NCBI RefSeq assembly: GCF_036226685.1
Contig: NZ_CP109009.1
Coordinates: forward strand, 1,550,001 to 1,614,000
DNA length: 64,000 nt
From: Streptomyces sp. NBC_00690
Lineage (GTDB): Bacteria > Actinomycetota > Actinomycetes > Streptomycetales > Streptomycetaceae
Direction: 5' to 3'
The notes under the pieces were generated by a model that saw only the letters and a program-made list of their open reading frames with translations, was not told the DNA's origin and did no database searches. Both the position numbers and the translations under genes were made by a program. Shown here one piece after another: positions 38,201 to 49,148 of the stretch. Each line of letters opens with the position of its first letter. Positions within the stretch are counted from its first letter, which is position 1.

Positions 38201-41200
38201 CTGCGGCGTGAACCACACCGGTGAGCGGCTGCTTTACTGGGATTCCCGCGAGCAGTGTGGAAAGGGCTGCCCGGTCGGCCACGTTGCACGCAGCAACCGC
38301 TACCTCGGCGCCTAGCCCGGACAGCTCGGCAACCAAGTCCGCGGCGCCAGGAGCATCCAGTCCACGCCGCGAAACGAGCAACAGGTTGCGCACCCCGTGT
38401 TTCGTGACCAAGTGCCGGGCGAACAGCCTGCCGAGTGTTCCAGTACCGCCGGTGATCAACACGGTGCCGTCGGTGCCCCACCGTGACAGCGGCTCCGGTT
38501 CGCTCCTGCCCTCGCGATCCGACCGCCAAGGCCCACCTTCCGGTTCCCGTAGTCGGTCTTGGGAACCCTCCTTGGCCAATCTCGGTACCACGACCTGCCC
38601 ATCACGCAGCGCGAACTGGGTGGCAGCACCGGCCAGCGCGGATGGCAGCGCGGCAAGCGAGCGATCATCACCGTCCACATCGACCAGGACCAGCCGGCCA
38701 GGATTCTCGTTCTGCGCGGAGCGGAGCAGCCCCCAGAGGGGCGCGGCGGAAAGGTTCGGTGCGGGCTCACTGTCTTCGGTCATCACCGCACGCCGGGTCA
38801 CCACGACCAGCCGTGCATCCGCGAACCGATCGTCGAGCACCCATGCCTGGACCAGATCGAGCGCACCGTACAGCGCCGCGCGGGCGGCTCTCGGGACATC
38901 GGTCACGTCGTCACCTTCGATGCACACGACGACGTCGGACGAACCTCCGGGTATTTCGGATAGGTCGGCGAACTCTTGCCAGTCAACATCGGCTTCTGTC
39001 GCAGAACGGAGGCCGAACAGGTCTTGGCCGAGCTGCGAGAGCTCAGTGGGCGGTACTGGGTCCACCGCCGGCGCGGGGATCCATTCCAGGCGCAGCATGG
39101 AGCCTCGGTTCACGACCGGAGAACCGAGGTCGGCGAGGTCGGCCGGAAGCATGGCGAGGGACGCCACCTCGGCCACCGGCATGCCAGCACCGTCCGCCGC
39201 ACGTAGCCGTAGCGCGTTGTCCCCTACCGTCGTCACCGATACGCGTAGCGCGGAGGCACCGGAAGCGTGCAGCGTTGCGCCTTCCCAGGCGTACGGCAGT
39301 CGTATCCGGCCGTCGTTCGGCAGGACCTGGCTCATCAGTGCGGCGTGGAGTGTGGAGTCGAGTAGTGCGGGGTGGATGTTGTAGGTGTCGGGGTCGGTGG
39401 GGAGGGTGATCTCGGCGTAGATGTGGTCGTTGTGGCGCCACATCTGTTGCAGCCCTTGGAAGGTTGCGCCGTAGTGGTATCCGTAGGTGGCGAGGGTGTC
39501 ATAGGAGACATCGACGGGCTGCGCACCGGCCGGGGGCCAGGCGGTGAGGTCCCAGTCCGGTGAAGGTGTGTCGATGTCGAGGATGCCTGTGGCGTGGCAG
39601 GTCCAGGACAGATCAGTGCTCGTGTCTGGACGTGCGTCGATCCGTATGGGTCGTGCGCCATCGCTTGTGAGGGACTCGCTCACCTCCACACGCAGCCGTA
39701 TCGCACCGTGTTCAGGCAGTATGAGCGGGCTCTGCACGGTCAATTCACGGATGCTGCCGCAATCAACCCGGTCAGCGGCATGGACCGCCAACTCAACGAA
39801 CACAGCGCCGGGTAACACGACGGTGCCGGCGACTTCGTGGTCGGCCAGCCAAGGATGAGTAGCCAAGGAAATCCGACCGGTGAAGACCATACTGGCTGCA
39901 CCCTCGGTAAGAGCACCGAGCAGTGGATGGCCAGCTGCCGTCAATCCAACAGCCCCAACATCACGCCGATTCGCGTCGGGGGCCAACCAGTAGTGCGTTC
40001 GCTGGAAAGGATAGGTCGGCAGGGTGACATGACGGCCAGCACGCGGATGCCCAGGAATGCAATGGGTGGACGCACCGGCAGTGAAAGCATCACCGACGGA
40101 ACGCAGAAAACTGCTCAGGTCACCATTGTCCCGACGCAATGTCCCGATGCTGCGAGCGGAAACATGCGTACTGTCAATGGTGTCCTGCACCCCCGGAACC
40201 AGAACCGGGTGAGCACTGGACTCGACAAAAATGTCATAGCCATCAGCCAGAAGCAGCCGCGTGACAGCTTCGAACTCAACAGTGCCACGAAGATTGCGGA
40301 ACCAGTAATCGGCATCCAACTCGATGGTGTCGACACGCCGCCCAGTAACCGTGGAATAGAAGTGAACATCACTGGCCCGAGGCTCGATCGGCGCCAGCAA
40401 CTCCACCACCTGATCACGAATCCTATCGACGTGCCAGGAATGCGACGCGTAATCCACCGGAACTCTCCAGGTGCGTACACCCTCCACTTCAAAACGGGCC
40501 TCCAACTGATCGAGATCCTGCGCACCACCAGAAACAACAGTAGAACCAGGGCCATTAACCGCAGCAATCTCAATATCACCACCCCATTCTTCCAAATGGG
40601 ACCGCACCTGGTCGACCGACAACGCAATCGAAACCATCCCACCCTGCCCAGCCACCGCACGAATGGCCTGACTCCGCAACGCCACAACACGAGCCGCATC
40701 ATCCAACGACAACGCACCAGCAACACAAGCCGCAGCAATCTCCCCCTGCGAATGCCCCACCACCGCATCCGGCTCCAACCCATGGAACCGCCACAAGGCA
40801 GCCAACGAAACCATCACCGCAAACAACGCCGGCTGCACCACATCCACCCGCGTCAACAACGACGCACCATCATCCGTCAACAAAACCTCCAACAAGTCCC
40901 AATCAACATAAGCAGACAAAGCAGACGCACACTCATCAAGACGCGCCCGAAACACCGGAGCAGACACATACAAATCACGAGCCATCGCATCCCACTGCGA
41001 ACCCTGCCCCGGAAACACCAACACCGCCCTACCAACACCAGCAATCCCCGTCACCACATCATCGACAGAAACACCACCCGCAAGAGACAACAACCCCGCC
41101 ACCAACTGCTCACGACTCGAACCAACCACAACACCACGATGCTCAAACGCAGTACGCCCCGCCAACGTCACCGCAACATCCACAGCCGACAACCCAGAGT

Positions 41201-44200
41201 CAACAACCGCAGCAACCTCCCCCGCATACGCCCGCAACGCCACCTCACTCCGCGCCGACAACACCCACCCAACCTCCCCCACCCGTGACGCCTGCTCCAC
41301 CCCGAGCGCCTGCACCTCCCGTAGCGCCTGCTCCTCCTGCGGCGCCTGCTCCAAGATCACATGCGCATTGGTGCCGCTGATACCAAACGACGACACCCCG
41401 GCCCGACGCGGCCGACCCGTCTCAGGCCACTCACGCAACTCCGTGAGCAACCGCACTCCCCCAACACTCCAATCCACATGAGACGTCGGCTCATCAACAT
41501 GCAACGTCGGAGGCAACACACCACGACGCAACGCCTCCACCATCTTGATCACACCACCAACCCCAGCCGCCGCCATAGTGTGACCAATATTCGACTTCAA
41601 CGAACCCAACCACAACGGCCGATCCTGAGAATGCTCACGCCCATACGTAGCCAACAACGCCTGCGCCTCAATCGGATCACCAAGCTCCGTACCCGTCCCA
41701 TGCCCTTCAACCACATCGACATCAGCACCAGAAAGCCCAGCACTAGACAACGCCCCCCGAATCACCCGCTGCTGCGACGGCCCATTCGGCGCAGTCAACC
41801 CATTCGAAGCACCATCCTGATTCACCGCCGAACCCCGCAACACCGCCAACACCCGATGCCCATTCGCCCGAGCATCAGACAGACGCTCAACCACCACCAA
41901 ACCCGCCCCCTCACCCCAACCAGTCCCATCAGCCGACGACGCAAACGCCTTACACCGCCCATCAACAGACAACCCACGCTGCCGAGAAAACTCCACCAAC
42001 ATCCCAGGTGAAGACATCACACTCACACCACCAGCCACCGCCAAAGCACACTCACCACCCCGCACCGCCTGAACAGCCAAATGCAACGCAACCAACGACG
42101 ACGAACACGCCGTATCCACCGTCACCGCCGGCCCCTCCAAACCAAGGAAGTACGCCAACCGACCAGACGTAACACTACCGCTGACACCCGTGAGCACATA
42201 TCCATCGACTCCGCCGTACGGACTGTCAAGCCGCGGGCCGTAGTCACCCGCCATGGCCCCGACGAACACGCCAGTGTTGCTGCCACGCAGCGACCCAGGC
42301 TCGATCCCCGCATCCTCCAACGTCTGCCACGCGGTCTCCAGCAGCAACCGCTGCTGCGGATCCATCGCCAGCGCCTCACGAGGCGAAACCCCGAAGAACC
42401 CAGCGTCAAATCCGGCGATGTCGTCGAGGAATCCGCCATGCTGAACGTACGTTCGTCCAGAGGTCGATGGGTCCGTGTCGAACAGGTTGTCCAAGTCCCA
42501 GCCACGATCTCGCGGCAGCCCACCAACGGCATCCCGCCCCGACCTCACCAACTCCCACAAATCGTCCGGCGACGACGCGCCACCAGGAAACCGGCAACCC
42601 ATTCCCACGACAACGACCGGATCGTCGGCGTCGCCATCGCTGGGTGCCTGGATGCTCACCGCATCACCCGCGTCGCTCTGCCCGTTGAGCTCTGCATGCA
42701 GGTACGCCGCGAGCCGGTCAGGCGTGGGATGGTCGAACACCAGCGATCCGGAGAGGACCAGACCCAACTCCCTGGAAAGGCCGGCGCACAACTCGGCCGC
42801 GGTGAGTGAGGTCAACCCAAGGTCCTTGAACGACGTCAGCGGGGTCATGTCCGCGGCGTGATACCCGAGGGTAGCCGCGAGATGCGCACGCACCATGTCG
42901 AGCAAGCCAGCGTGGTCGCGTATGTGCGCCGGCTCCGCCGCGTTTGTGACCTCGCGCGCTTCGCCGATCCAGTGTCGGCTGCGCTGAAAGGCGTAGGTCG
43001 GCAGCGCGATCCGACGGCCGCCGTTCAACAGGGGCGCCCAGTCCACTCCCGCCCCCGTGGCATGCATGGTAGCGAGCGCCCTCAGCAGGGTACGGGCTTC
43101 CGCCCGCCCTGTGCGCATCGTGGACACCGCCGCCGCAGGTACCTGTTCGGCAAGCGTTTCTCGAACCATGCCGATAAGTACGGGGTCGGGTCCGAGCTCA
43201 AGATATCGGGAAACGCCCACGTCTCGCAGGGTGCGGATGCCATCAGCGAAGCGAACGGTGCCGCGGATCTGACGTGCCCAGCGGGCCGGGTCGGTCAGCT
43301 CGTCCGTGGTTGCGGGGAGCCCGGTGAGGTTCGAGATGATGGGGATCCGAGGAGCGTGAAAGGACAGCCCACGAATGGCGTCGGTGAACTCGTCCAGGAT
43401 CTCGTCAAGATGGTGGGAGTGGAATGCATGGCTGACGTTCAGCCGCCTGCTCTTCGCTCCCTTGGCACGGAAGGATTCCGCCATCGCAAGGACCGGGTCG
43501 GTATCACCCGAGATCACAACCGAACCGGGCCCATTTACAGCGGCAATGCTCACCCCGGACGCAGGCAGCAACACCCGGACGTCGCCCTCGTCTGCGTTGA
43601 TGGCCACCATCGCCCCATCGGAGGGCACCGCCTGCATCAACCGTCCGCGTGCAGCGACGAGCGTGCAGGCGTCGGCCAGCGACAGCACCCCTGAGACATG
43701 CGCGGCAGTGACCTCACCGATCGAATGTCCGATCAAATGCTGTGGATGTAATCCAAACGACTCCACCAGCCTGAAGAGCGCCGTCTCCAGTGCGAACAGC
43801 GCCGCCTGCGTGTACCGGGTCTGACCGAGCAGGTCTGCATCGGACCATACGATCTCCCGCAACCCTCTGCCCAGCAGCGGATCCAGTTCCGCGCACACGG
43901 CATCGAAGGACTCAGCGAACGTCGGAAATTGTGCATACAGATCCCGGCCCATGCCAATTCGCTGCGCTCCCTGCCCGGTGAACAGGAATGCCGTATCGCC
44001 CTCGGAGACCACACCGGACACGACATTCGGCGTCAGCTCGTTCGATGCTAGCTCGGTCAGGCCAGCACCCAACTCGGCCGCGCCGGCGCCGATCACAACG
44101 GCGCGGTGCACGAATGTGGCGCGGGTTGTCGCTAGCGAGAATCCGATGTCGAGTGGATTCGGATCGTCTTGCAGGGCAACGTATCCGCCCAGCTGCTCGG

Positions 44201-45563
44201 CCTGGGCACGTAGTGCCTGCACAGTGTTGCCGGACACCAGCCACGGGATCTCGCCCGCATTCTCGGGGTGACTCTCCTCGACCGGCGACGGATCCGGAGC
44301 TTGGGCGAGGACCAGATGGCAGTTCGTCCCACCCATCCCGAACGAAGACACCCCGGCCACTCGCGTCCCGGCGTCCGGCCATTCGCGTAGCTCGGCAGCG
44401 ACCTCGATGCCCCAGTCGGTGAATGGGATGTCGTCCGGAGGAGCGGTGAAGTTCAGACTCGCCGGCACCTGCCCACGCTGGAGGGACAGTGCCGCCTTGA
44501 TGAAGCCGGCGATCCCCGCCGCTCCCTCCAGATGCCCTACGTTGGTCTTTGCCGACCCCACCACCAACGGCCGATCCCGGTTGGCGAAGACCGCAGCCAG
44601 CGCCGCCGACTCCACTCGGTCCCCCACCGGCGTGCCGGTGCCGTGCAGCTCCACGTATCCCACCTGGGTGGAGTCCACTCCTGCCGCAAGGAGTGCGGCC
44701 CGCAGCAACTCCTCCTGCCCCGCCTGGCTCGGTGTGGTCAGCTGTTCGCCACCGCCGTCATTGTTCACCGCGCCGCCGCGAATCACGCACACCACATCGT
44801 GGCCGAGCGCAATGGCGTCCGCCAACCGCATGAGCACCACCATGCCAGCGCCCTCGCCGCGCACATAGCCGTTGGCGCGCACGTCGAACGTGTAGCACCG
44901 GCCGTCCGGCGACAGCGCGCCGAACTCGCTCGCGGTTGCCGTCGACTCCGGCGCAAGGATCAAGTTGACCCCACCCGCCAGCGCCCACTCCGACTCTCCA
45001 CGACGCACGCTCTCGTACGCCTGGTGCACAGCTACCAAAGCCGAGGACTGCGCGGAATCCACGACCATACTCGGGCCGGATAGGCCCAGGAAGAACGAGA
45101 TTCGGTTCGCGAGGATGCCTCGCTGGAGCGCGGAGAGAGTGAAGCTGTCGATCGCTCCCACGCCCTGGTCGTGCACCAGCCCGGCGTAGTCGTCTCCCAT
45201 CGTCCCAAGGAAGACACCCGCCCGATTGCCGCGGACCACCGACGGGGCGATTCCGCCATGCTCAAGGGCTTCCCAAGCCAGTTCCAGCATGAGTCGCTGC
45301 CGCGGGTCCATTGCCGCGGCTTCGCGTGGCGACACCCCGAAGAAGCCCGCATCGAAGTCCGCGATCCCATCGATCAGCCCTGCCCTGCCAACCCGCGCGC
45401 CGACGTGCACGGTGCGGTCGGGTGGAATCTCGTCGACAGCCTCCCGTCCAGCCGCAAGCAGGTCCCAGTACGCTTCAGGGGAGTTCGCGCCCGGAAGACG
45501 GCACGACAGACCGACCACCGCGACGACGTCCTGACCAATCGTTTTCACGAAGTTCTCTGTCAT
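32235..45563 (-). CDS. Modular type I polyketide synthase: loading module plus two extension modules
   Basis: 4,442 residues. Loading: KSQ (Gln172 for Cys), AT with GHSIGE and SHAFHSHH (malonyl type), ACP Ser919. Module 1: KS Cys1153; AT GHSQGE with YASH (methylmalonyl type); [14 protein letters not shown] with TGGTGTLG, Ser2501, Tyr2514, Lys2477; ACP Ser2681. Module 2: KS Cys2915; AT GHSQGE and YASH; DH; a KR that has lost the cofactor Gly, Lys, Tyr and Asn; ACP Ser4399. There is no ER and no thioesterase, so the chain must leave by transfer. Predicted chain: acetyl, then a 2-methyl-2-enoyl unit, then a 2-methyl-3-keto thioester. A docking-like helix at the N-terminus is minimal, consistent with its being the first (only) PKS protein. 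The DNA of the two extension modules is largely an exact repeat. Confidence 0.95.
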   Translation of the reverse strand: MTENFVKTIGQDVVAVVGLSCRLPGANSPEAYWDLLAAGREAVDEIPPDRTVHVGARVGRAGLIDGIADFDAGFFGVSPREAAAMDPRQRLMLELAWEALEHGGIAPSVVRGNRAGVFLGTMGDDYAGLVHDQGVGAIDSFTLSALQRGILANRISFFLGLSGPSMVVDSAQSSALVAVHQAYESVRRGESEWALAGGVNLILAPESTATASEFGALSPDGRCYTFDVRANGYVRGEGAGMVVLMRLADAIALGHDVVCVIRGGAVNNDGGGEQLTTPSQAGQEELLRAALLAAGVDSTQVGYVELHGTGTPVGDRVESAALAAVFANRDRPLVVGSAKTNVGHLEGAAGIAGFIKAALSLQRGQVPASLNFTAPPDDIPFTDWGIEVAAELREWPDAGTRVAGVSSFGMGGTNCHLVLAQAPDPSPVEESHPENAGEIPWLVSGNTVQALRAQAEQLGGYVALQDDPNPLDIGFSLATTRATFVHRAVVIGAGAAELGAGLTELASNELTPNVVSGVVSEGDTAFLFTGQGAQRIGMGRDLYAQFPTFAESFDAVCAELDPLLGRGLREIVWSDADLLGQTRYTQAALFALETALFRLVESFGLHPQHLIGHSIGEVTAAHVSGVLSLADACTLVAARGRLMQAVPSDGAMVAINADEGDVRVLLPASGVSIAAVNGPGSVVISGDTDPVLAMAESFRAKGAKSRRLNVSHAFHSHHLDEILDEFTDAIRGLSFHAPRIPIISNLTGLPATTDELTDPARWARQIRGTVRFADGIRTLRDVGVSRYLELGPDPVLIGMVRETLAEQVPAAAVSTMRTGRAEARTLLRALATMHATGAGVDWAPLLNGGRRIALPTYAFQRSRHWIGEAREVTNAAEPAHIRDHAGLLDMVRAHLAATLGYHAADMTPLTSFKDLGLTSLTAAELCAGLSRELGLVLSGSLVFDHPTPDRLAAYLHAELNGQSDAGDAVSIQAPSDGDADDPVVVVGMGCRFPGGASSPDDLWELVRSGRDAVGGLPRDRGWDLDNLFDTDPSTSGRTYVQHGGFLDDIAGFDAGFFGVSPREALAMDPQQRLLLETAWQTLEDAGIEPGSLRGSNTGVFVGAMAGDYGPRLDSPYGGVDGYVLTGVSGSVTSGRLAYFLGLEGPAVTVDTACSSSLVALHLAVQAVRGGECALAVAGGVSVMSSPGMLVEFSRQRGLSVDGRCKAFASSADGTGWGEGAGLVVVERLSDARANGHRVLAVLRGSAVNQDGASNGLTAPNGPSQQRVIRGALSSAGLSGADVDVVEGHGTGTELGDPIEAQALLATYGREHSQDRPLWLGSLKSNIGHTMAAAGVGGVIKMVEALRRGVLPPTLHVDEPTSHVDWSVGGVRLLTELREWPETGRPRRAGVSSFGISGTNAHVILEQAPQEEQALREVQALGVEQASRVGEVGWVLSARSEVALRAYAGEVAAVVDSGLSAVDVAVTLAGRTAFEHRGVVVGSSREQLVAGLLSLAGGVSVDDVVTGIAGVGRAVLVFPGQGSQWDAMARDLYVSAPVFRARLDECASALSAYVDWDLLEVLLTDDGASLLTRVDVVQPALFAVMVSLAALWRFHGLEPDAVVGHSQGEIAAACVAGALSLDDAARVVALRSQAIRAVAGQGGMVSIALSVDQVRSHLEEWGGDIEIAAVNGPGSTVVSGGAQDLDQLEARFEVEGVRTWRVPVDYASHSWHVDRIRDQVVELLAPIEPRASDVHFYSTVTGRRVDTIELDADYWFRNLRGTVEFEAVTRLLLADGYDIFVESSAHPVLVPGVQDTIDSTHVSARSIGTLRRDNGDLSSFLRSVGDAFTAGASTHCIPGHPRAGRHVTLPTYPFQRTHYWLAPDANRRDVGAVGLTAAGHPLLGALTEGAASMVFTGRISLATHPWLADHEVAGTVVLPGAVFVELAVHAADRVDCGSIRELTVQSPLILPEHGAIRLRVEVSESLTSDGARPIRIDARPDTSTDLSWTCHATGILDIDTPSPDWDLTAWPPAGAQPVDVSYDTLATYGYHYGATFQGLQQMWRHNDHIYAEITLPTDPDTYNIHPALLDSTLHAALMSQVLPNDGRIRLPYAWEGATLHASGASALRVSVTTVGDNALRLRAADGAGMPVAEVASLAMLPADLADLGSPVVNRGSMLRLEWIPAPAVDPVPPTELSQLGQDLFGLRSATEADVDWQEFADLSEIPGGSSDVVVCIEGDDVTDVPRAARAALYGALDLVQAWVLDDRFADARLVVVTRRAVMTEDSEPAPNLSAAPLWGLLRSAQNENPGRLVLVDVDGDDRSLAALPSALAGAATQFALRDGQVVVPRLAKEGSQDRLREPEGGPWRSDREGRSEPEPLSRWGTDGTVLITGGTGTLGRLFARHLVTKHGVRNLLLVSRRGLDAPGAADLVAELSGLGAEVAVAACNVADRAALSTLLAGIPVKQPLTGVVHAAGTLHDGLISGMTPERLDAVLTPKLDAAWNLHDLTRDLGLSAFVLFSSIMGTIGNAGQGNYAAANVFLDALAQHRRAIGLPANSLAWGFWSERSELTGDLDDADISRMARMGLKPLPSDEGVALFDAAFAGGEATATLAALDLNGLRALVTQASLPEVLRGLVRGRRTASAATVTGSTLADRLAGRPAEDVNRELLDLVRSHTATVLGHAAADSVQPAVAFREIGLDSLSAVELRKRLNEATGLRLSATVVFDHPTPSTLAALLREKLVGGSTEAVTPVVAAPASAADDDPVVVVGMGCRFPGGASSPDGLWELVRSGRDAVGGLPRDRGWDLDNLFDTDPGRTGKSYVDKGYFLDDAGKFDAGFFGISPREALAMHPQQRLLLETAWQTLEDAGIEPGSLRGSNTGVFVGALSQEYGPPMHEGSSEADGLLLTGVSGSVTSGRLAYFLGLEGPAVTVDTACSSSLVALHLAVQAVRGGECALAVAGGVSVMSSPGVLVEFSRQRGLSVDGRCKAFASSADGTGWGEGAGLVVVERLSDARANGHRVLAVLRGSAVNQDGASNGLTAPNGPSQQRVIRGALSSAGLSGADVDVVEGHGTGTELGDPIEAQALLATYGREHSQDRPLWLGSLKSNIGHTMAAAGVGGVIKMVEALRRGVLPPTLHVDEPTSHVDWSVGGVRLLTELREWPETGRPRRAGVSSFGISGTNAHVILEQAPQEEQALREVQALGVEQASRVGEVGWVLSARSEVALRAYAGEVAAVVDSGLSAVDVAVTLAGRTAFEHRGVVVGSSREQLVAGLLSLAGGVSVDDVVTGIAGVGRAVLVFPGQGSQWDAMARDLYVSAPVFRARLDECASALSAYVDWDLLEVLLTDDGASLLTRVDVVQPALFAVMVSLAALWRFHGLEPDAVVGHSQGEIAAACVAGALSLDDAARVVALRSQAIRAVAGQGGMVSIALSVDQVRSHLEEWGGDIEIAAVNGPGSTVVSGGAQDLDQLEARFEVEGVRTWRVPVDYASHSWHVDRIRDQVVELLAPIEPRASDVHFYSTVTGRRVDTIELDADYWFRNLRGTVEFEAVTRLLLADGYDIFVESSAHPVLVPGVQDTIDSTHVSARSIGTLRRDNGDLSSFLRSVGDAFTAGASTHCIPGHPRAGRHVTLPTYPFQRTHYWLAPDANRRDVGAVGLTAAGHPLLGALTEGAASMVFTGRISLATHPWLADHEVAGTVVLPGAVFVELAVHAADRVDCGSIRELTVQSPLILPEHGAIRLRVEVSESLTSDGARPIRIDARPDTSTDLSWTCHATGILDIDTPSPDWDLTAWPPAGAQPVDVSYDTLATYGYHYGATFQGLQQMWRHNDHIYAEITLPTDPDTYNIHPALLDSTLHAACTEGPRLATSWRGVAVHAVGATALRVRISPSRTGSVSIMLADTVGDPVAELEVGNTPIDSKELQAATVAQLDALYRETWVDHATKSLPRKANWAVVGTDPLSALAGLTVAGGHAQAYPGLDALADTGGDVPDYLVFTVPTGAEIATTVRETVRLLDTLLTTPALARVTAVFLTTSAVPAFDRAGTDLAAAAVWGEIRSAQVENPGRFILTDMDGDEASWRALPRAIISGESQMALREGQARVPRLAPCKPMVDMKQVAKDEGTTLITGGTTAMGARLARHLVAERGVRRLVLTGTEAPVLTAELIALGATVTTVACDSSDRTALRELISRLPAEHPLTMVVHVPQMLPSDETAPSTPDSLAEVVRATVGAAEILDEEVGEATLVLCSSFTGTVGGSGSAPSAAWAAALDALARRRRASGAPAVSLAWGPWALYDAPSRTGGVGVGVLGVREAVALFDTACHANEPVLIAAKLDLAELARQARTGKELPPAFRSLVKTTGKRTAGGGAVSATSLRQRLVTMTEADRDQTLFDLISTQISAVLGLESADAVQRNQIFREIGFDSLSILNLRNRLNSTTGLRLDTALMFRQSTPDDLVQHLSQALLEN
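32244..37340 (-). other. PKS module 2 KS-AT-DH-(inactive KR)-ACP
   Basis: Residues 2742-4440. KS, AT and DH copy module 1 almost exactly. The KR does not: TGGTTAMG breaks the cofactor loop, Ser4238 stands where the catalytic Tyr should be (GSAPSAAW), and Thr4204 replaces the Lys. The beta-keto group should remain, leaving the DH without substrate. Confidence 0.85.
34053..36905. repeat. Large direct repeat, copy 1 (PKS module 2)
   Basis: 2,853 bases covering most of KS, all of AT and most of DH of module 2, repeated at 39339-42191 with an offset of exactly 5,286 bases. Only three mismatches were noticed, clustered at 36716-36720. The copies diverge abruptly at both ends: inside the DH C-terminus on one side, and in the KS N-terminal half on the other. 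Confidence 0.95.
37392..42626 (-). other. PKS module 1 KS-AT-DH-KR-ACP
   Basis: Residues 980-2724. All catalytic residues appear intact. The KR has AAGTLHDG (third Asp of the B-type LDD kept) and lacks the A-type Trp, so a B-type alcohol and a trans alkene after DH are expected. Its product should be a 2-methylbut-2-enoyl (tigloyl-like) thioester. Confidence 0.85.
39339..42191. repeat. Large direct repeat, copy 2 (PKS module 1)
   Basis: Partner of 34053-36905, in module 1. Near-identity at synonymous positions means a very recent duplication or ongoing gene conversion between modules. The KS-AT part of both copies uses many more T- and A-ending codons than the flanking DH, KR and ACP regions. 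Confidence 0.95.
42684..45533 (-). other. PKS loading module KSQ-AT-ACP
   Basis: Residues 11-960. KSQ has [14 protein letters not shown] in place of the DTACSSS signature and keeps [11 protein letters not shown] and [10 protein letters not shown], so it should decarboxylate malonyl-ACP to an acetyl starter. The AT is malonyl-type by HAFH. The ACP attachment site reads LGLTSLTA, with Thr replacing the usual Asp before Ser919. Confidence 0.88.
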
Positions 45564-45779
45564 GACAGCGGATTCTCACTCTGCTCTCGGGAGGCTCGAC
45601 CGGTGCCGCCGCACGCAACTCTCTTGTCCGCGGCAATGGAACGAAGGTTGTAGTCTCGGCGACCCAACACGGTCACCGGTGTTGGACCTTCGCCCCGAAG
45701 CATTGCTTGCAGGGCAAAGGGATCGGCAGAGTCTGGATCGAGGCCAGTCCCAACGTGCATCGTGTGGAGGCATTCGTCC
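45564..45779. promoter_or_regulatory. Divergent promoter region PKS / SARP with palindrome
   Basis: 216 bases between the PKS (-) and SARP (+) starts. At 45664-45685 an imperfect 22-base palindrome has arms CCAACAC and GTGTTGG around a GGTCACC core, nearly central in the region; it is a candidate operator for a regulator of both genes. The PKS has no strong ribosome-binding site; GGAGG at 45766-45770 serves the SARP. Confidence 0.5.
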
Positions 45780-46574
45780 GTGTTGCGATTCCATGTACTC
45801 GGCCGCCTAACCGTCACCAACGATCTGGGCGACTGCACACCGACCGCGCCAATGGCGCGGCGTGTGCTGGCGCAGCTACTCCTGTGCGCGAACACCACTG
45901 TCATGCTCGACGCAATCATTGACGAACTGTGGGGGGACAAGCCTCCGAAGAGCGCCGTCCCCACCGCACAGACATACATCTACCAGCTGCGACGACAGTT
46001 CGAGCCGTGGGTGCCGGACAATACAGTCGAACAGGTGCTCGCCACATGCGGCACCGGCTACATGCTCCGAGTGGACCCGAACCTGCTCGACCTGGGCTCG
46101 TTCCTCCGGCTTGCCAAGCAGGGCCACACCGCGCTTGCCGCGGGTGATCCGGCCGCGGCGGCGCGACTGCTGCGGCAGGCGCTCGACCTCTGGTCGGGAC
46201 CGGCACTCGCCGACGTCACGGCCGGCCCGTCGATCCAAGCGCACATCGTCCATCTCACGGAGCAGCGGGCGCATACCGTTGAACTGCGGATCCAGGCCGA
46301 TGCAATGCTGGGGCGGCATCGGGAACTCGTTGGAGAGCTGAAGGCCATGCTGTTGGTAGACCCGCTCAACGAGTGGTACCACGCCCAGTTGATCAAGGCG
46401 CTGGCCTCCAGCGGTCGACGAAACGAATCGCTGGTCGCCTACCAACACCTACGCAGGACACTGTCGACCGAGCTCGGGCTCGACCCGTCGCAGGTGTTAC
46501 AAGAGCTGCACCAAGAGATCCTCGGCGGACGCGACTCCTGGTCGGACTGGGGGGTGTCGGAGAAGCCCCTTTAA
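45780..46574 (+). CDS. SARP family pathway-specific activator
   Basis: 264 residues from GTG 45780 (GGAGG 9 bases upstream; an in-frame GTG at 45762 lies too close). The N-terminal winged-helix DNA-binding domain of the OmpR type (LRFHVLGRLTV; AQTYIYQLRRQF; GTGYML) is followed by a bacterial transcriptional activation domain (about 100-245; LWSGPALADV, ELHRELVGELKAML-like helices, YQHLRRTLSTELGLDPS). This is the small DnrI/ActII-ORF4 type, without ATPase domain. Such proteins bind 11-bp-spaced heptamers next to -10 boxes of biosynthetic genes; three matching arrays exist in this locus. Codon 240 is TTA, implying dependence on bldA. Confidence 0.92.
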   Translation: MLRFHVLGRLTVTNDLGDCTPTAPMARRVLAQLLLCANTTVMLDAIIDELWGDKPPKSAVPTAQTYIYQLRRQFEPWVPDNTVEQVLATCGTGYMLRVDPNLLDLGSFLRLAKQGHTALAAGDPAAAARLLRQALDLWSGPALADVTAGPSIQAHIVHLTEQRAHTVELRIQADAMLGRHRELVGELKAMLLVDPLNEWYHAQLIKALASSGRRNESLVAYQHLRRTLSTELGLDPSQVLQELHQEILGGRDSWSDWGVSEKPL

Positions 46575-46621
46575 GCGCAATCCCCTTGGTAGACCCGGTT
46601 GTGCGAGGAGGCCCGGTGACG

Positions 46622-46653
46622 GGTCGAGGACCGCTGGCAGCCGATCCTCGACC
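46622..46653. terminator. Hairpin between convergent SARP and SDR genes
   Basis: A 9-bp stem, GGTCGAGGA (46622-46630) with TCCTCGACC (46645-46653), loop 14 bases, in the 93-base gap between the two stops. Confidence 0.6.
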
Positions 46654-46667
46654 GCACCGGCGCCGTG

Positions 46668-47417
46668 TTACCTGTTGTGGAGTAACCGGCCGCCATCGAC
46701 GACAAGGGTGTGCCCGGTTATCCAGGACGCATCGTCCGAGAGCAGGAAGGCCACGGCCGCACCAACATCAGCGGGTTCACCAAGTCGCTTCAGCGGGACC
46801 GAGCGAACCACCTTGTCTTCCCTGCCTTCGACGTTCACCCTGGTGAAATCGGTGAGTACAGTGCCGGCCGCGACGCCGTTCACCCGAACCCCAGGCGCGA
46901 GCTCGTTCGCCATCTGTTGGGTGAAATGGTTCAGCGCCGCCTTGGCCGTCCCGTATGAGGTGCCGTCGGGAACGGCGAGCTTGCTGGCAATCGAGGATAT
47001 GTTGACGATGGCGCCGCCATGCTCGCCGAGCCAGCCGTGCCAGGCTGCCTGGACCCAAGTCAGCGCAGTGATCAGGTTGATGTCGATGGTGCGCTGGTAC
47101 GCCGCCACATCGATGTCGACCAACCGACGCCCATCCCTCTCCGTACCGCCGACGTTGTTCACCAACAGATCGAGTGAACCGAATCGGTCCACGGCAGTCG
47201 CCACCGCGATCCGCTGATGTTCGGGATCGTTGGCCTCGCCCGCAACGCCGACGGCACGTTCATCGCCGAGTAGGGCGGCTGCCTCGCGCAGTTTGTCTTC
47301 ACTGCGCGAGGTGATCACAACGTTCGCACCCCGCTCGACCAACGCCCTGGCGATGCCGAAGCCAATGCCGGTCCGACCTCCGGTCACCAGCGCAGTCTTG
47401 CCGTTTAAGCTTGTCAC
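46668..47417 (-). CDS. SDR family oxidoreductase of the polyketide locus
   Basis: 249 residues, classical SDR: TGGRTGIGFG cofactor loop, LVNNVGG, Ser in NISSIAS, YGTAK Tyr/Lys pair, and a GHTLVVDGG end. It starts with GTG 47417; no near ribosome-binding site is obvious (GAGGAGAGG is about 14 bases away). Codon 4 is TTA, so translation may need bldA. It is related to the SDR at 25642-26427. In aromatic pathways such enzymes reduce ring or side-chain ketones; the substrate here is unknown. Confidence 0.88.
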   Translation of the reverse strand: MTSLNGKTALVTGGRTGIGFGIARALVERGANVVITSRSEDKLREAAALLGDERAVGVAGEANDPEHQRIAVATAVDRFGSLDLLVNNVGGTERDGRRLVDIDVAAYQRTIDINLITALTWVQAAWHGWLGEHGGAIVNISSIASKLAVPDGTSYGTAKAALNHFTQQMANELAPGVRVNGVAAGTVLTDFTRVNVEGREDKVVRSVPLKRLGEPADVGAAVAFLLSDDASWITGHTLVVDGGRLLHNR

Positions 47418-47617
47418 AGTCTACGAGCCTCTCCTCGAGTGGTGCCTCAGCTATTTCCGGATTACCGTCCCCGAGAGCGGGGAACAAAGGCTCTCCAGAA
47501 ATTGATTAGACCAGCACCAGGAGACGGCAACAACCCAATGATGCACCGCGTATTTCGATACTCTTGTCAGCCACGAATGCGCCACGACCAGCTCTCCAAC
47601 GTGCTCACGCAACAGCT

Positions 47618-48274
47618 TTATCCGGCGCGGGCGATGAGGCCGTTGGAGATCGCCTTGTTGACCGCGTCGAGTCGCGAACGGGCCCCCAGCTTTGTGAAGA
47701 TGGTCCCCAGGTGACGCTTGACCGTACCCTCAGCAATGGTCAGTCGACGTGAGATCTGACGATTACTCATGGCCTTGCTCACCAAGGTCAGGATCTCCAG
47801 CTCCCGCTTGGTGAGCGTCTCAGGGTAGTTCGACGCCGAGGCAATGTAGGTCAGCGCCTCAGCGGAAACGTGCAGCACGATGCGGATGTCGTCCGCGCAA
47901 ACCGCGCGGATACTGGACACCAGGTCGGTCCGACTCACCGACTTGTTCAGATAGCCACGGACGCCGCAATCGAGTAGTTGACGCACCAGCAGCGGATCTT
48001 CACGCATGCTGACGATCAGGACTCTGGCGTTCGGGGATATCGAACGGATGGCATGCACAGTCTCGGTGGCCGACCCGTCAGGAATACTCACGTCAAGCAA
48101 TACGACGTCGGGCTGTTCGGTCATACAGTGCAAAATGCCAGATGCACCGCTGGCGGCGTCGCCGACTACGGCCATGTCCGGTTCCGTGTCAAGCGCCTCG
48201 CGCACCACCTCGCGCAGCAGCGTATGGTTGTCGATCAGTACGATTCTTAACCGACCGTCGCGGTCAGGCTGCAT
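47618..48274 (-). CDS. NarL/LuxR-type response regulator
   Basis: 218 residues from ATG 48274. A receiver domain (about 8-122) with the acidic pair near VLIDNH, phospho-acceptor Asp61 in VVLLDVSIPDG and Lys in YLNKSV is followed by a LuxR helix-turn-helix (about 150-210: LTKRELEILTLV, SNRQISRRLTIAEGTVKRHL). No histidine kinase gene is adjacent, so it is an orphan. Codon 9 is TTA. A small ORF overlaps its start by 11 bases upstream. Likely a second pathway regulator. Confidence 0.9.
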   Translation of the reverse strand: MQPDRDGRLRIVLIDNHTLLREVVREALDTEPDMAVVGDAASGASGILHCMTEQPDVVLLDVSIPDGSATETVHAIRSISPNARVLIVSMREDPLLVRQLLDCGVRGYLNKSVSRTDLVSSIRAVCADDIRIVLHVSAEALTYIASASNYPETLTKRELEILTLVSKAMSNRQISRRLTIAEGTVKRHLGTIFTKLGARSRLDAVNKAISNGLIARAG

Positions 48275-48536
48275 GGCCTGCCCCCGATTGGGGTGATGAA
48301 TTCCACGACGGTATCGAAATTCCAGGGACGTTGTGAACCAAGACTCGGCGATTGACCAACCGGGCTCGCTCCGCAGCGGATTCGAGCGCCTTGGCATTCG
48401 TAACCGAAAATTCTCCGATTTCCACTTGCATTTCGCTGCGACAGGCGCGAATGGAGATGCTCTCCAGTTCCTGAATGATATTATCGAGCGCGAGCTCCGC
48501 ATTTCCCGCTAATAACAATGCCGCAGAAGGCGCCAT
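48264..48536 (-). CDS. Small hypothetical protein overlapping the response-regulator start
   Basis: 90 residues from ATG 48536, preceded by a G-run that can act as ribosome-binding site. The stop lies 11 bases inside the response-regulator gene, suggesting coupling. The middle part (MQVEIGEFSVTNAKAL, ERARLVNRRVLVHNVPG) has the strand-helix-strand pattern of STAS/anti-anti-sigma-like domains, but the phosphorylatable Ser/Asp loop is not convincing. It may be a truncated or novel partner of the orphan regulator. Unknown function. Confidence 0.45.
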   Translation of the reverse strand: MAPSAALLLAGNAELALDNIIQELESISIRACRSEMQVEIGEFSVTNAKALESAAERARLVNRRVLVHNVPGISIPSWNSSPQSGAGHAA

Positions 48537-48623
48537 TAATCCCCCCCACATGTTTGCTGGCATGCGACATACGGTAGTCCGCGGCCCTGCCTCCTGACAA
48601 GATTGATGTTGGGCGATCACGTG

Positions 48624-49148
48624 CTAGGTGTATTGACCCGCAACGTTGTTGACGCGGCTGATGAGCGGTTTGCCGGCCAGTGCGGTGTGGCAGCGGTGGT
48701 GGTTGTAGGTGTGGAGGAAGTCTGCCAGGGCTTCGGTCCGCTCGTCGTTTGAGGTGTATGGCCGCAGGTAGGCCCACTCGTCGAGGTGGGTGCGGTTGAA
48801 GCGTTCGACTTTGCCGTTGGTCTGCGGCCTGTAGGGGCGGGTGAGTTTCCCGCTCGCGCCGAGGTCGGCCAGGACGGCCTTCCAGGCCAGGCCCTTCCGG
48901 TAGGCCCAGGCGTTGTCCGTCAGGACCCGCTCGATGCGTTTGATGCCGTGAGAGCGGAAGAACGCGGCCGCGTTCTCCAGGAAGGCCGCGCAGGTTGCGA
49001 CTCTCTCGTCGGGGTGGATCTCGCTGTAGGCCAGGCGGGAGTGGTCGTCGACGGCGGAGTCGACATGCGCGACCTGGCGGCCGGAGCGGACACGCTCGAC
49101 CAGCAGTCGCCTACCGAAGACAGTCAGCCGAGCATTACGGTGGGACAC
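48624..49148 (-). pseudogene. IS481-family transposase with internal deletion
   Basis: 174 codons remain open from a GTG at 49148 with GGAGG upstream. The first 20 residues (MSHRNARLTVFGRRLLV) match the extreme N-terminus of IS481 transposases, but the helix-turn-helix and the region with the first catalytic Asp are absent; the frame resumes at AHVDSAVDDHSRLAY and continues with VLTDNAWAY (second Asp), PQTNGKVERFNRT (Glu) and the normal C-terminus. Without the DNA-binding part it should be inactive by itself, though the ends could be mobilised in trans. The stop codon overlaps the target duplication. Confidence 0.88.

Noticed and set aside
45574..45600. Possible 11-bp repeat (TCTC/TCTC/TCGA at 45574, 45585, 45596) in front of the PKS
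   Set aside because: The three units share little sequence and lie only 11-33 bases from the PKS start codon, too close for an upstream activator site.
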